A DNA stretch of 64,000 nucleotides from Caulobacter sp031457805 (GTDB lineage Bacteria > Pseudomonadota > Alphaproteobacteria > Caulobacterales > Caulobacteraceae): NCBI RefSeq assembly GCF_031457805.1, contig NZ_JAVDXI010000004.1, positions 392,172 through 456,171 of the forward strand, read 5' to 3'. Each line of letters begins with the position of its first letter. The first letter of the stretch is position 1. This document shows positions 32,388 to 41,182 of this stretch, in pieces. The translations under genes were made by a program, and so were the position numbers. A model generated the notes under the pieces. That model saw only the letters and a program-made list of their open reading frames with translations, did no database searches and was not told where the DNA came from.

Positions 32388-33485
32388 TTAAGCTTCGCTA
32401 GAATTCGCCGCGTACCAGGCGACGCCCTCGCCATCCACCTCGCGACTAACGCGGCCCCGGCCGATCAGGCAGTTGAGATGCGCCAGGGCCTCGCCGGTGG
32501 CCATGCCCAGGAGGTCGGGGCCGATCGGGCGGGCGAACAGGGCGCCGAAGGTGTCGACCACGCGCTTGCGCTCAACGAGCTTCTTCTCCAGCCGCGCCAG
32601 GCCCCGCTCGTGACCCGAGATCAGGGCGTCGATCCGGGTGTGCAGACCCTCGAAGGGATCATTGTGCGCCGGCAGCACGATGACGTCGTCGGGTACGGTC
32701 GCCTTGACCTTGGCCAGCGAGCGCAGCCAGTCCGACAACGGGTCGGCGTCCGGCTCGGTGGGAAACACCGAGACGTTGGACGAGATGCGCGGCAACACCT
32801 GATCGCCCGAGATCAAGAGCTTGAGCTCCGGACACCACAGGCAGGCGTGGTCCGGCGAATGGCCCTGGCCCGTCACGACGCGCCAGGTGCGGCCGCCGAT
32901 GTCGAAGTCCTCGCCGTCGCTCAGGCGGCGATAGCTGTCGGGCAGGGCGTAGATCGCCTTGCCGAAGCCGCCGAAGCGGGCCTTGTAGTTCTCGATCGCG
33001 TCCTCGTCCCAACCGGCGGCGCGGAAGAATCGCACCCCGTCCTCCGGCGCCTCCCGCCCCGTGTCGGCCACCAGCATGCGGCACTGGAAGTATTCCAGGC
33101 GGGTCATCCAGAGCCGACAGTCGAACTTGCGCGTCATCCAGCCGGCCAGGCCGATGTGGTCCGGATGCAGGTGGGTGACGATCACGCGGGTGATCGGCTT
33201 GCCGCCCAGCGCCTCGGCGAAGGCCGCGCGCCAGGCCTGACTGGTCTCGCGGGTCTGGATCCCGGTGTCGACCACCGCCCAGCCCTCGCCGTCCTGAATC
33301 GCCCAGACATTGATGAACTGCAGCGAACCGCCCAGCGGCATGCGCAGCCACAGGACGCCTGGCGCGACCTCGACCGCCTGGCCCGAGCCCTGTTCGGGCG
33401 CCGTCTCGAAAGGATAGACGAGTCGCCCCGCCTTCTTCGGCTCCGACGCCGCTTCCGTCGTCTCGTCCTCGAACCCGTCGCGCAT
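32388..33485 (-). CDS. Metallo-beta-lactamase-fold hydrolase
   Basis: A 365-residue MBL-fold protein. The metal site is THLHPDHIGLAG (HxHxDH), with later ligands in TGQGHSPDHACLW and ISGDQVLP and a distal PAHNDP His. A C-terminal winged-helix-like region (ALFARPIGPDLLGMATGEALAHLNCLIGRGRV) resembles the LACTB2-type tail. The ATG at 33485 follows GGGGAGAG. Substrates of this group include thioesters and lactones; the role is not known. It lies upstream of the marR-isomerase unit on the same strand. Confidence 0.85.
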   Translation of the reverse strand: MRDGFEDETTEAASEPKKAGRLVYPFETAPEQGSGQAVEVAPGVLWLRMPLGGSLQFINVWAIQDGEGWAVVDTGIQTRETSQAWRAAFAEALGGKPITRVIVTHLHPDHIGLAGWMTRKFDCRLWMTRLEYFQCRMLVADTGREAPEDGVRFFRAAGWDEDAIENYKARFGGFGKAIYALPDSYRRLSDGEDFDIGGRTWRVVTGQGHSPDHACLWCPELKLLISGDQVLPRISSNVSVFPTEPDADPLSDWLRSLAKVKATVPDDVIVLPAHNDPFEGLHTRIDALISGHERGLARLEKKLVERKRVVDTFGALFARPIGPDLLGMATGEALAHLNCLIGRGRVSREVDGEGVAWYAANSSEA

Positions 33486-33648
33486 TTCACTCTCCCCGCG
33501 CGCCAGTGGACCGACGCTTGTTCCGGATCTTACCCATTTTTTGCCCCTGAGGGCTGTCACGATCACGCCTAGGTCGGACGGTATCTTGACCCCTGATGCA
33601 AGCACGCGCTTATGTCCGCGCGAGGAATCCACCCAGGAGATGTATCCC

Positions 33649-34998
33649 ATGAGGCCTTTCGCGATCGGCCTGACGGCCGCCCTCGCGGTCGCCGTACTCG
33701 TTCCGGCCGCCGTCATCTCGGCGCCGAAGGAACAGAAGGGCAAGCCCGCCATCGACGCCAAGGCGCGTGAAGCAGGCATGAAGGAGGCGCCGGCGATCAT
33801 GCAGGCCAGCGGCGCCAGCTGCACCGTTTCGGACGCCCGCTATATCGGCGAGGACAAGAAGGCGGGGGCCAAGTACTTCGAGGTCGCGTGTAACGAAGGG
33901 ATGGGCTTCGCGCTCGTCGCCAAGAAGGACACCGCGCCGCAGGTCTACAGCTGCCTCGAATCGAGCCAGCCGGGTCCGGACGGCAAGGTCGGCGGTCTGG
34001 CCTGTATCCTGCCGGGCAACGCCAACCCCGGCGCGGGCCTCGACGCCTACGTCAAGAAGGGCGGCGCCAACTGCGAGATCGAGAACACCCGCGCCATCGG
34101 TTCGGGCGCCAAGAACTCGTACTTCGAAGTCGCCTGTAAGGGCGGCTCGGGCTATATCGTCCAGACCACCGCGCCGATGAACATCGCCGGCGAAGTCGCG
34201 GTCAACAGCTGCCTGCTGTACGAAGAAGGCGGCAATGTCAGCTGCAAGCTGACCAACCGCCAGACCCAGCTCCAGGTCGTCGACACGCTGAACACGGCCG
34301 CCGCGGCCGCGGGCACCAAGTGCGCGATCAAGGACAAGCGCTACGTCCTCAGCACCAAGGCCGACAACTACTTCGAAGTCGCCTGCGACGACGGCAAGGG
34401 CTACATCTACCAGCAGACCTCGGCCACCGGCGCCTTCAACCGCGCGATCCCGTGCGCCCAGGCCGGCTTCGTCGGCGGCGGCTGCACCATGACCGACGCG
34501 GTGGCCGCCCAGACCGAACAAGCCGGCTTCTACAGCAAGCTGGCCGGCAAGGCTGGTTTCACCTGCGACGTCGAGAAGTACGGCCTGCTGCCGACGAACG
34601 ATCCGAAGAAGGAAATCGTCGAGCTGAAGTGCAAGGGCAGCGACGTCGGCGGCATCGCCGTGTTCACCGCCACCGACGGCAAGGTCTATGACTGCCTGAC
34701 CGCCGAGATGAACGGCTTCCGCTGCTCGTTCACCAAGAAGGACACGCAGTACGCCCGTCTGACCAAGGACCTCGTCGGCTTCAACAAGGCCTCGTGCCAG
34801 GTGTCGGACGCCCGCATCATCGGTTCGACCGACAGCGAAGGCTTCGTCGAAGTCGCCTGCTCGGACGGTCTGCCGGGCTGGGTGCTGGGCTATCCGATCG
34901 GCGTCGCCAAGCCGGCGGCCAAGGAGTTCCTCTCCTGCGCCCAGGCCAAGGGCATCGGCGGCGGCTGCAAGCTGCCGACCAACAAGCCGAAGGCCTGA
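33649..34998 (+). CDS. Secreted protein of five four-cysteine modules
   Basis: A 449-residue protein. A signal peptide (about 1-24, MRPFAIGLTAALAVAVLV...ISA) is followed by five tandem modules of 77-84 residues. Each has exactly four cysteines: 58/81/102/119, 142/163/188/199, 225/246/269/279, 306/328/349/359 and 383/404/430/440. The modules share a first motif like ASCTVSDARYIG and a second like YFEVACNEGMGF, so two disulfides per module are likely. No family is recognised. The start at 33649 is preferred over 33640 because AGGAG is nine bases upstream. A strong terminator follows. An extracytoplasmic binding or structural role is a guess. Confidence 0.8.
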   Translation: MRPFAIGLTAALAVAVLVPAAVISAPKEQKGKPAIDAKAREAGMKEAPAIMQASGASCTVSDARYIGEDKKAGAKYFEVACNEGMGFALVAKKDTAPQVYSCLESSQPGPDGKVGGLACILPGNANPGAGLDAYVKKGGANCEIENTRAIGSGAKNSYFEVACKGGSGYIVQTTAPMNIAGEVAVNSCLLYEEGGNVSCKLTNRQTQLQVVDTLNTAAAAAGTKCAIKDKRYVLSTKADNYFEVACDDGKGYIYQQTSATGAFNRAIPCAQAGFVGGGCTMTDAVAAQTEQAGFYSKLAGKAGFTCDVEKYGLLPTNDPKKEIVELKCKGSDVGGIAVFTATDGKVYDCLTAEMNGFRCSFTKKDTQYARLTKDLVGFNKASCQVSDARIIGSTDSEGFVEVACSDGLPGWVLGYPIGVAKPAAKEFLSCAQAKGIGGGCKLPTNKPKA

Positions 34999-35023
34999 TC
35001 CAGGTCACGACCTGACAAAGAAG

Positions 35024-35055
35024 AGCCCGCCCGGAGCGATCCGGGCGGGCTTTTT
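35024..35055 (+). terminator. Intrinsic terminator after the five-module protein
   Basis: AGCCCGCCCGG-AGCGAT-CCGGGCGGGCT forms an 11-bp perfect stem followed by TTTTC. It may also serve the convergent ThDP gene, whose stop is 28 bases further on, because the loop and stem are nearly symmetrical. Confidence 0.9.
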
Positions 35056-35082
35056 CTTTGGGCTGAAAGAGGCTGGACCGGC

Positions 35083-36621
35083 CTACATCGCGGCTTCGAT
35101 CAGGCGCGGTCCCGGCGTCGCCATCGCGCGCGAGAACGCTTCATCGAAGGCCTCGGCCGTCGCGACGCGCTCGGCGGCCATGCCCATACCCTCGGCGAGC
35201 TTCACCCAGTCGATGCGCGGATCGCCCAGGTCCAGCAGCTTCGAGGCGGCGGGGCCAGGGTTGCCCGCGCCCGTCCGGCCCAGCTCGATGCCCAGGATGC
35301 GATAGGCGTGGTTGGCGAACACCACGACGGTGACGTCCAGCTTCTCGCGCACCACCGTCCAGAGGCCCTGGACGGTGTACATGCCCGCCCCGTCGCCGGT
35401 CAGGGCCAGGACCTTGCGGTCGGGACAGGCCACCGCTGCGCCGATCGCCAGCGGGATCCCCTGGCCGATGGCGCCGCCGGTCAGAGACAGCCAGTCGTGC
35501 GCCCGGGCGGCCTTGGTCTGGGTGAAGATCGGCAGGCCCGCCGTCACAGCGTCGTCGGAGATGATCGTGTTCGTGGGCATGTGCCGCGCGATCGCCGCGC
35601 CGATGGCCCAGGCGTCCAGGCGTCCGGCCGGCGCATCGGGCGCGGCGTAGGTCTCGACCGGGCCCGCAGCGGGCGCGCCGAGCGCGTCGGCCAGGGCGTT
35701 GAGCGCCGCCGCGGCGTCGACCTCGCGGCCGCACAGCGTTTCGACCGAGCAACCCTCGGGAACCAGGACGCTGGGACGGTCGGGATAGGCGAAGAAGGCC
35801 ACGGGCGTCTGGGTGGCGACCAGCACCATCAGGTCGACGCCGTCGAGGTCCTTCAGGGCCTGCTCGCCGAAATAGGGCAGCTTGTCGGGTCGGAAACGGC
35901 CCTCGCCCCGCGCCTGGCGGGCGGTGAAGGTGTCGGTGAGAACGCGTACGCCGTGGGCGGCCAACCGCCCGGCCGCCGTCAGCGCCGCCTCACCGCAGGC
36001 GCCGGCCCCCAGGAGCAGGACGGGCTTGGCCGCGCTCTTCAGCGCCTTGGCGACAGCTGCGACCGCTGTCGCATCCGGCGCGGCGAAGGCGGGGGGCGTC
36101 ACCACCGGCCCCTTCACGGTCGCTTCGTTCCACGCCGCGTCGGCCGGCAGGACGAGACAGGCGTTACCCCCCGGCGTCCCATAGCTGGCGACGATGGCTT
36201 CGGCGGCCAGCGGCCCGACGCTGTCGGCGGTCTCGGCCGACTTGACCCACACGGAGTTGGGCGCGGCCAGGGCGGCGATGTCGCTGTTGAGCGGCGCATC
36301 GAAGTCGCGGTGATAGGTGGCGTGGTCGCCGATGACATTGACCACCGGCGTGAACGCCCGGCGGGCGTTGTGCAGATTGGCCGCGCCGTTGGCGTAGCCG
36401 GGTCCCAGGTGCAGCAGGGTGCAGGCGGGCTTGCCAGCCATGCGGCCATAGCCGTCGGCTGCGCCGGTGGCCACGCCCTCGAACAGGCAAAGCACGCTGC
36501 GCATGCGCGGCTCGCGGTCCAGGGCCGAGACGAACTGCATCTCGCTGGTGCCGGGATTGGCGAAACAGGCGGTCACGCCGTTGTCGGCCAGGGTGGTGAT
36601 CAGGGCGTCCGCGCCGTTCAT
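35083..36621 (-). CDS. Thiamine-diphosphate enzyme, benzoylformate-decarboxylase/acetolactate-synthase-like
   Basis: A 512-residue ThDP-dependent enzyme. The N-terminal PYR domain has the catalytic Glu in LCLFEGVATGAADGYGRM. The C-terminal PP domain has the ThDP-Mg motif LTGDGAGMYTVQGLWTVVREKLDVTVVVFAN (GDG...N). The order and size match the BFDC/IlvB-like group, which decarboxylates or ligates 2-oxo acids; the exact substrate is unclear. No small subunit (ilvN-type) is adjacent, so it is probably not the biosynthetic acetolactate synthase. The ATG at 36621 is chosen; the longer frame upstream is rejected. Confidence 0.87.
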   Translation of the reverse strand: MNGADALITTLADNGVTACFANPGTSEMQFVSALDREPRMRSVLCLFEGVATGAADGYGRMAGKPACTLLHLGPGYANGAANLHNARRAFTPVVNVIGDHATYHRDFDAPLNSDIAALAAPNSVWVKSAETADSVGPLAAEAIVASYGTPGGNACLVLPADAAWNEATVKGPVVTPPAFAAPDATAVAAVAKALKSAAKPVLLLGAGACGEAALTAAGRLAAHGVRVLTDTFTARQARGEGRFRPDKLPYFGEQALKDLDGVDLMVLVATQTPVAFFAYPDRPSVLVPEGCSVETLCGREVDAAAALNALADALGAPAAGPVETYAAPDAPAGRLDAWAIGAAIARHMPTNTIISDDAVTAGLPIFTQTKAARAHDWLSLTGGAIGQGIPLAIGAAVACPDRKVLALTGDGAGMYTVQGLWTVVREKLDVTVVVFANHAYRILGIELGRTGAGNPGPAASKLLDLGDPRIDWVKLAEGMGMAAERVATAEAFDEAFSRAMATPGPRLIEAAM

Positions 36622-36750
36622 GGTCTTCTCCGTACCTGTGCCCCCTCCTTCCGACATTTCGCCGGCCGCGCCAACCCGCAGACGCTTCAAGGTGATTGCG
36701 CTCAGGGGGCGGCGCGGCGCAGTTTGGGCGAAAATCGGGGGGAAGAGACC

Positions 36751-37401
36751 ATGCCAGGAATGAGCGCGGCCGCGCGCTGGACGCTGATCGCGTCCGTGAT
36801 CGCCGGGGTCAGCTATGTCGCCAGCTGGGGACTGACGCTTCCGCCCGGCGTCGAGACCGCCTGGAAGGGCGCGGGCGTCGCGCTTCTGGCGATCCACGCC
36901 GCGCTGCGGGCCCGGTCGCTGGACGGTTGGCTGCTGGCGGCCGTCATGGCGCTGGGGACGGGCGGTGACGTGCTGCTGGAAACGCACGGTCTCACGGTCG
37001 GCGCGATCTCGTTCCTGCTGGGACATGTGGTGGCCAGCGGCCTCTATCTTCGCCACCGCAAGCCTGGGTCGCTGGCGCCGCTGGCTTTGATCCCAGTCGT
37101 CGTCGCCGTGTCGTTCCTGCTGCCCAGCGACCGCGCCGGCGCGCCGGGAATCGCCCTCTACAGCCTGTTCCTGGCGGTGATGGCCGCCACGGCCCTGATA
37201 AGCCGCTTCCCGTTGAAGACCGTGGGCCTGGGCGCGCTGATGTTCGTGGTGTCGGACCTGCTGATCTTCGGTCGCCTGGGGCCGCTGCCCGACAACCTGG
37301 CCACGGGCCTTGGTGTCTGGGGTCTCTACTATTTTGGGCAGCTGCTGATCTGCGTGGGGGTCGCAGGGGCTTTGGACGCGGACCGCGCCGAGGCGGCCTA
37401 G
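36751..37401 (+). CDS. YhhN/TMEM86-family membrane protein
   Basis: A 216-residue integral membrane protein with about seven or eight helices. It follows the YhhN pattern, for example WLLAAVMALGTGGDVLLE and SFLLGHVVASGLYL (conserved Gly-Asp and His in helices) and FVVSDLLIFGR. Characterised eukaryotic members are lysoplasmalogenases; the activity of bacterial members is less clear. GGGGGAAGAG precedes the ATG. Divergent from the ThDP enzyme and convergent with the CoA ligase across a repeat. Confidence 0.85.
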   Translation: MPGMSAAARWTLIASVIAGVSYVASWGLTLPPGVETAWKGAGVALLAIHAALRARSLDGWLLAAVMALGTGGDVLLETHGLTVGAISFLLGHVVASGLYLRHRKPGSLAPLALIPVVVAVSFLLPSDRAGAPGIALYSLFLAVMAATALISRFPLKTVGLGALMFVVSDLLIFGRLGPLPDNLATGLGVWGLYYFGQLLICVGVAGALDADRAEAA

Positions 37402-37455
37402 CCCCTAACGTCTCTCGCGCAGATGAGAACTCTCGACACCGCAAAGACAAATCTA

Positions 37456-37570
37456 TCGTCATCCCGGAAGCCTCGCAGAGGCTATCCGGGACCTAGGGGC
37501 CAAGCGCAGTGCGGTCGCCCCTGGGTCCCGGCGCTACAGCCCGCTAGCGGGCTTCCGGCCGGGATGACGA
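37456..37570. repeat. Palindromic repeat TCGTCATCCCGGAAGC...GGGATGACGA
   Basis: The left arm TCGTCATCCCGGAAGCC (37456-37472) and right arm GGCTTCC...GGGATGACGA (37550-37570) enclose GGGACCTAGGGGC and CCCCTGGGTCCC arms in the centre. It lies between the convergent YhhN and CoA ligase genes. Confidence 0.78.
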
Positions 37571-37603
37571 GGAAAAAGGATCTCGGCGTATTGAGTACGC
37601 CCC

Positions 37604-39406
37604 CTAGAACACCATCACCCCGGCATCGGGCGCCTCAGCGAACAGCCGCGCCAGCTCTTTGGGCCGCCGATCCCGCGCCAGGGCCTGGTTGATGTAGCCC
37701 TTGTCGGTCAGCTCGCCGCTCGCCGCATCGGGGGCGCCGTCCAGTATAAGGGCCCGGGCGATGCGGCCGCCGCCGCCCTTGGCCGCCGCGTTCATCCGCG
37801 ACAGTCCCTCGGCGATGGCCGCGCGCACCGCCTCGGCGTCGCCGAGTCGTTCGGCCGCCTTCGCGTCGACGAACAGCATCAGGCCGACGCCCTCCTGTCC
37901 CTCACCGCAGACCACCGCGTCGGAGACCACGCCGCCGATCGCCGACACCGCCGCCACCCGCAGGGCGCCAGCCGCGACGAAGGTGCCGCTGGCCAGCTTG
38001 AAGTTCTCGACCAGGCGCCCGTCGAACACGAGCCCCGCCGCCGGATCCTCCGGATCGGCCAGCCTCGCCGCGTCGCCCAGACGGTAGAAGCCGTCCTCGT
38101 CAAAGGCCTGGGCCGTGGCTTCGGGCTGATCCAGATAGCCCGGCGAGACCTGCGGCCCCTTCACGCGGATCTCGAACTTGCCGCCGTCGCCGGCTGGAAC
38201 CAGCTTTACGGCGGTGCCGGGCGTCGGCAGACCGACCATCCCTGAGCGCGCGTTCAGCCAATGGATGTTGCAGGCGGTCGGCCCCGTCTCGGTCGCGCCA
38301 TAGCCGGCGGCGAAGGTGATCCGCTCGCCCACCGTGCGCACCGCCACGGCCTGAACGCGGTCGAGGATCGACTGCGCCATGGACGCCCCGCCGTACTGCA
38401 GCACCCGCACCTTCTCGAAGAACCTGGCCGCCAGGGCCTCGTCGCGTTCCAGCTCGCCGACGAACATCGCCCAGCCGGCCGGGACCATGTTGTGGTAGGT
38501 CGTGGCCACCTCCGACAGGTTGCGCACGGTCTCGCCAAAGCGCCCGGGCACGGGCTGGCCGGCGTCGATGTAAAGCGTCCCGCCCCGGTGCAGCACCATG
38601 TGCAGGATGGCGTTAGCGCCCAGGCTGTGGCTCCAGGGCGCGGAATTGACCAGCACCGGCGGGTCGGGGTCGGCGTAGCAGGCCTCGATCTGCGCCGCGT
38701 TCAGCGCGATGTTGGCGTGCGTGCAGACCACCGCCTTGGGTTTGCCGGTCGAGCCTGAGGTCAAGAGCAGCTTGGCCAGGTCGTCCGGCTGGGCCACGGG
38801 CGCCACCGGCGAGCTCTTCAACAAGGCTTCGAAGGCGATGTCGCCCGGCCGCGCATGGCGGCTGACCACGACCGGCAGCCCGGCCAGGAACGGCGCAGCC
38901 AAGGCGTCGCCGAACGCTTCGGCGTCGTCGGCGTAGACGGCGGCGGGCTTCAGCCGTTCGACCGCATGCTGCAGCCGGGTGAGGTCCGCGCCCTTCAGGC
39001 CGTATTGCGGCGACACCGGCGCGGCCGGAGCGCCCAGGCTCATGGCGGCGTAGGCGATCAGGGCGTGGTCGATCCCGTTGCGCGCCAGGATCAGCAGCGG
39101 CTGGCCCCGGCTGAGCCCCAGCGCCGCAAGCCCGCCCGCGAGCGCCTCGACCTGCGCCTTGGCCTGCCCATAGGTGAGCGCTCGCCAGCCCTCGCCGTCG
39201 CGTTCGGCCAGCCAGACCCGGTCGGGCGCCTCGGCGGCCCAGCGGGCCAGCGGCGCGGTCGTGGTTTGCACCGCATCCGAATAGGGCATGGGGTTGCGCA
39301 GGATCAGCGTCTCGCCCCCCTCGCCCTGGAGTCGCTCGACCTCCAGCGCGCGGGGCGCGTAGCGAGCGTCGCGGAAGGGGGCTGTGTTCAGGGTCGATCC
39401 GTCCAT
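37604..39406 (-). CDS. Feruloyl-CoA-synthase-like acyl-CoA ligase, second copy
   Basis: A 600-residue ANL ligase, related to the one at 8569-10434. P-loop LLLTSGSTGKPKAVV (Thr216 onward), A5 motif FAAGYGATETGPTAC, hinge YRLGDAARLADPED, and the C-terminal Lys motif GELTDKGYINQ match the feruloyl-CoA-synthase group. It is complete and has different substrate-pocket surroundings (SAPWSHSLGANAILHM versus EWMPWSHISAGNIGFNAV in the first copy), so the two probably differ in specificity. An inverted repeat lies just upstream of its start (39414-39429). No partner gene in the same operon. Confidence 0.85.
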   Translation of the reverse strand: MDGSTLNTAPFRDARYAPRALEVERLQGEGGETLILRNPMPYSDAVQTTTAPLARWAAEAPDRVWLAERDGEGWRALTYGQAKAQVEALAGGLAALGLSRGQPLLILARNGIDHALIAYAAMSLGAPAAPVSPQYGLKGADLTRLQHAVERLKPAAVYADDAEAFGDALAAPFLAGLPVVVSRHARPGDIAFEALLKSSPVAPVAQPDDLAKLLLTSGSTGKPKAVVCTHANIALNAAQIEACYADPDPPVLVNSAPWSHSLGANAILHMVLHRGGTLYIDAGQPVPGRFGETVRNLSEVATTYHNMVPAGWAMFVGELERDEALAARFFEKVRVLQYGGASMAQSILDRVQAVAVRTVGERITFAAGYGATETGPTACNIHWLNARSGMVGLPTPGTAVKLVPAGDGGKFEIRVKGPQVSPGYLDQPEATAQAFDEDGFYRLGDAARLADPEDPAAGLVFDGRLVENFKLASGTFVAAGALRVAAVSAIGGVVSDAVVCGEGQEGVGLMLFVDAKAAERLGDAEAVRAAIAEGLSRMNAAAKGGGGRIARALILDGAPDAASGELTDKGYINQALARDRRPKELARLFAEAPDAGVMVF

Positions 39407-39413
39407 GACCTGT

Positions 39414-39429
39414 TATGTCGCGGGACATA
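39414..39429. promoter_or_regulatory. Inverted repeat before the second CoA ligase gene
   Basis: TATGTC-GCGG-GACATA is a 6-bp-arm inverted repeat, seven bases upstream of the ligase start. It may be an operator for a TetR- or FadR-type regulator. Half of the motif (TTATGTCGG) also occurs upstream of the SDR gene near 30950. Confidence 0.4.
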
Positions 39430-39560
39430 CCGCTGTTCAATCGGCCCGGCGTAATCGCGCCCCTCTCGACATTTTTTTGCGTCCGCTGTCGAATCCCTGT
39501 GACCCGGCGCGTCTCTGGGGTCGAGGCGCTGCGATGGTCGCGCGCCGACGGGAGAAGACC

Positions 39561-39911
39561 ATGCAATACGCCCTGCTGCTGTACGAGAACGAAGCGGTCT
39601 ACGCCGAAGAGGGCGCCATGAGCCTGGAGGCGATCATCGCAGCACACGGGGCGCTGGCGGCCGAGCTCGCCGAACAGGGCGTGCTGCGCGGCGGCCAGGG
39701 GCTGAAGTCGGCGGACACCGCCACCACCCTGCGCAAGGCGCGCGGCGTCGACACCCTGCATGACGGCCCCTACGCCGAGGCCCGCGAGCAGTTGGGCGGC
39801 TTCTACGTGATCGAGGTTCCGGACCTGGACGCCGCCCTGGCCATCGCCAAGCGCATCCCCTTCGCCGGCGACGGCGCGGTCGAGGTGCGCCCGATCATCG
39901 ACGAAGATTGA
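39561..39911 (+). CDS. YCII-domain (DGPF) protein paired with an ECF sigma factor
   Basis: A 116-residue YCII-related protein. The family motif DGPYAEAREQLGGFYVIEVPDLDAALAIAKRIP covers the conserved DGPF-type turn. These small proteins are commonly encoded next to ECF sigma factors of the type found here, and are thought to act with them; the role is not established. GGGAGAAGACC precedes the ATG. Its TGA overlaps the TTG start of the sigma gene (TTGA), indicating coupled translation. Confidence 0.88.
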   Translation: MQYALLLYENEAVYAEEGAMSLEAIIAAHGALAAELAEQGVLRGGQGLKSADTATTLRKARGVDTLHDGPYAEAREQLGGFYVIEVPDLDAALAIAKRIPFAGDGAVEVRPIIDED

Positions 39912-41182
39912 GCCTTCTCGACCAGACGGCGCGGCGGGACGGCGGCAAGATCGTCGCCGCCTTGGCCGCTGCTTTCCGCGACCTCGATCTGGCCGAGGAG
40001 GCCTACGCCGAGGCCTGTGCGCGGGCGGCGGCGGTGTGGCCCGCCGCGCCGCCGCTGGATCCTGCGGCCTGGCTCTACGCCACCGCCCGACGCTACGCCC
40101 TCGATATGATCCGCAGGCGGAATGTTCGCCGGCGAGGCGCGCCCGAACTACCCGAACCGCCGCCCTCGGCTGAGGATGTCCTCACCGCCGACGATCGCCT
40201 CATCCCGGACGAGCGGCTGCGCCTGATCTTCGTCTGCTGCCATCCGGCGGTCGCTCCTGAGTCGCGCGCCGCCCTGACCCTGCGCCTCGTCTGCGGCCTC
40301 TCGGTCGCCGAGATCGCCCGCGCTTTCCTGGTCGCCGAACCGGCCATGTTCCAGCGCCTGACCCGCGCCAAGAAGAAGATCGCGCAGGCGGGCGTGTCGT
40401 TCGAGGTCCCCGGACCCGAGGCCTGGCCCGAACGGATGGCGGCGGTGCTGTCGACCCTGGAAGTCGCCTACGCCCGCGCCCACGAGGACGCCGCAGGCTC
40501 GGGTCCGCACGCCGGCTACGCCCGCGAGATGCTGGACCTGACCGCCGTGCTGGCCGACCTGACGCCGGACGAGCCCGAGGCGCTGGCCTTCGCCGCCCTG
40601 GTGCGTTTCGCCGAGGCGCGGCGGCCGGCGCGAGTGGACGCCGATGGCGCGATGGTTCCCCTGGCGGAGCAGGATCCCAAGCGGTGGAACCGCGCGCTGA
40701 TCGCAGAAGGAGACGCTCTGCTACGCCGCGCCGCGCGGCTCAACCGTCCAGGCCTCCGACAACTGCGCGCGGCGTTGCACGGCGCATGGGCGCTGCGCCG
40801 ATCTCTGGCGGAGCCGCCGCCATGGGCGACTCTGTTGGCGCTGTACGACCTGCTCCTGCAAACGGGCGAAGACCCGTTCGTGCGCCTCAACCGCGCCGTC
40901 GTGCTGGCGGAGGTCGCAGGACCGGCGGCGGCCCTTGCCGAGATCGAGGCGTTGGACGCTGAGCGGCTGGAGGGTTTCCAGCCCTATCATGCCGTCAAGG
41001 CGGACCTGTTGGCGCGGCTGGGACGCGTTGAGGAGGCGTTGGGAGCCTATAACCGGGCGCTGGACATGGCGCCGGGCGACGCGGAGCGGGTGTGGTTGAT
41101 GCGTCGGCGGGCGGACATGCTCCATCCGCACAAAACACCCGACCTCCCCGGCGAATGCCGGGGTCCAGATGGAGAACCCTGA
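39908..41182 (+). CDS. ECF sigma factor with C-terminal TPR domain (ECF42-like)
   Basis: A 424-residue extracytoplasmic-function sigma factor. Region 2 lies at about residues 15-80 (FRDLDLAEEAYAEACARA...WLYATARRYALDMIRRRNVRR) and region 4 at about 105-165 (LIFVCCHPAVAPESRAALTLRLVCGLSVAEIARAFLV). The long C-terminal part (about 175-400) is helical and TPR-like, as in the ECF42 group, whose genes accompany YCII proteins. The start is TTG overlapping the YCII stop. The last dozen residues (HKTPDLPGECRGPDGEP) come from the palindromic repeat at 41138-41265. There is no anti-sigma gene. Confidence 0.87.
   Translation: MSLLDQTARRDGGKIVAALAAAFRDLDLAEEAYAEACARAAAVWPAAPPLDPAAWLYATARRYALDMIRRRNVRRRGAPELPEPPPSAEDVLTADDRLIPDERLRLIFVCCHPAVAPESRAALTLRLVCGLSVAEIARAFLVAEPAMFQRLTRAKKKIAQAGVSFEVPGPEAWPERMAAVLSTLEVAYARAHEDAAGSGPHAGYAREMLDLTAVLADLTPDEPEALAFAALVRFAEARRPARVDADGAMVPLAEQDPKRWNRALIAEGDALLRRAARLNRPGLRQLRAALHGAWALRRSLAEPPPWATLLALYDLLLQTGEDPFVRLNRAVVLAEVAGPAAALAEIEALDAERLEGFQPYHAVKADLLARLGRVEEALGAYNRALDMAPGDAERVWLMRRRADMLHPHKTPDLPGECRGPDGEP

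Noticed and set aside
35308..36750. Plus-strand open frame running over the ThDP enzyme gene
   Set aside because: It is antisense to a gene with intact ThDP motifs; only its end from 36751 (YhhN protein) is real.
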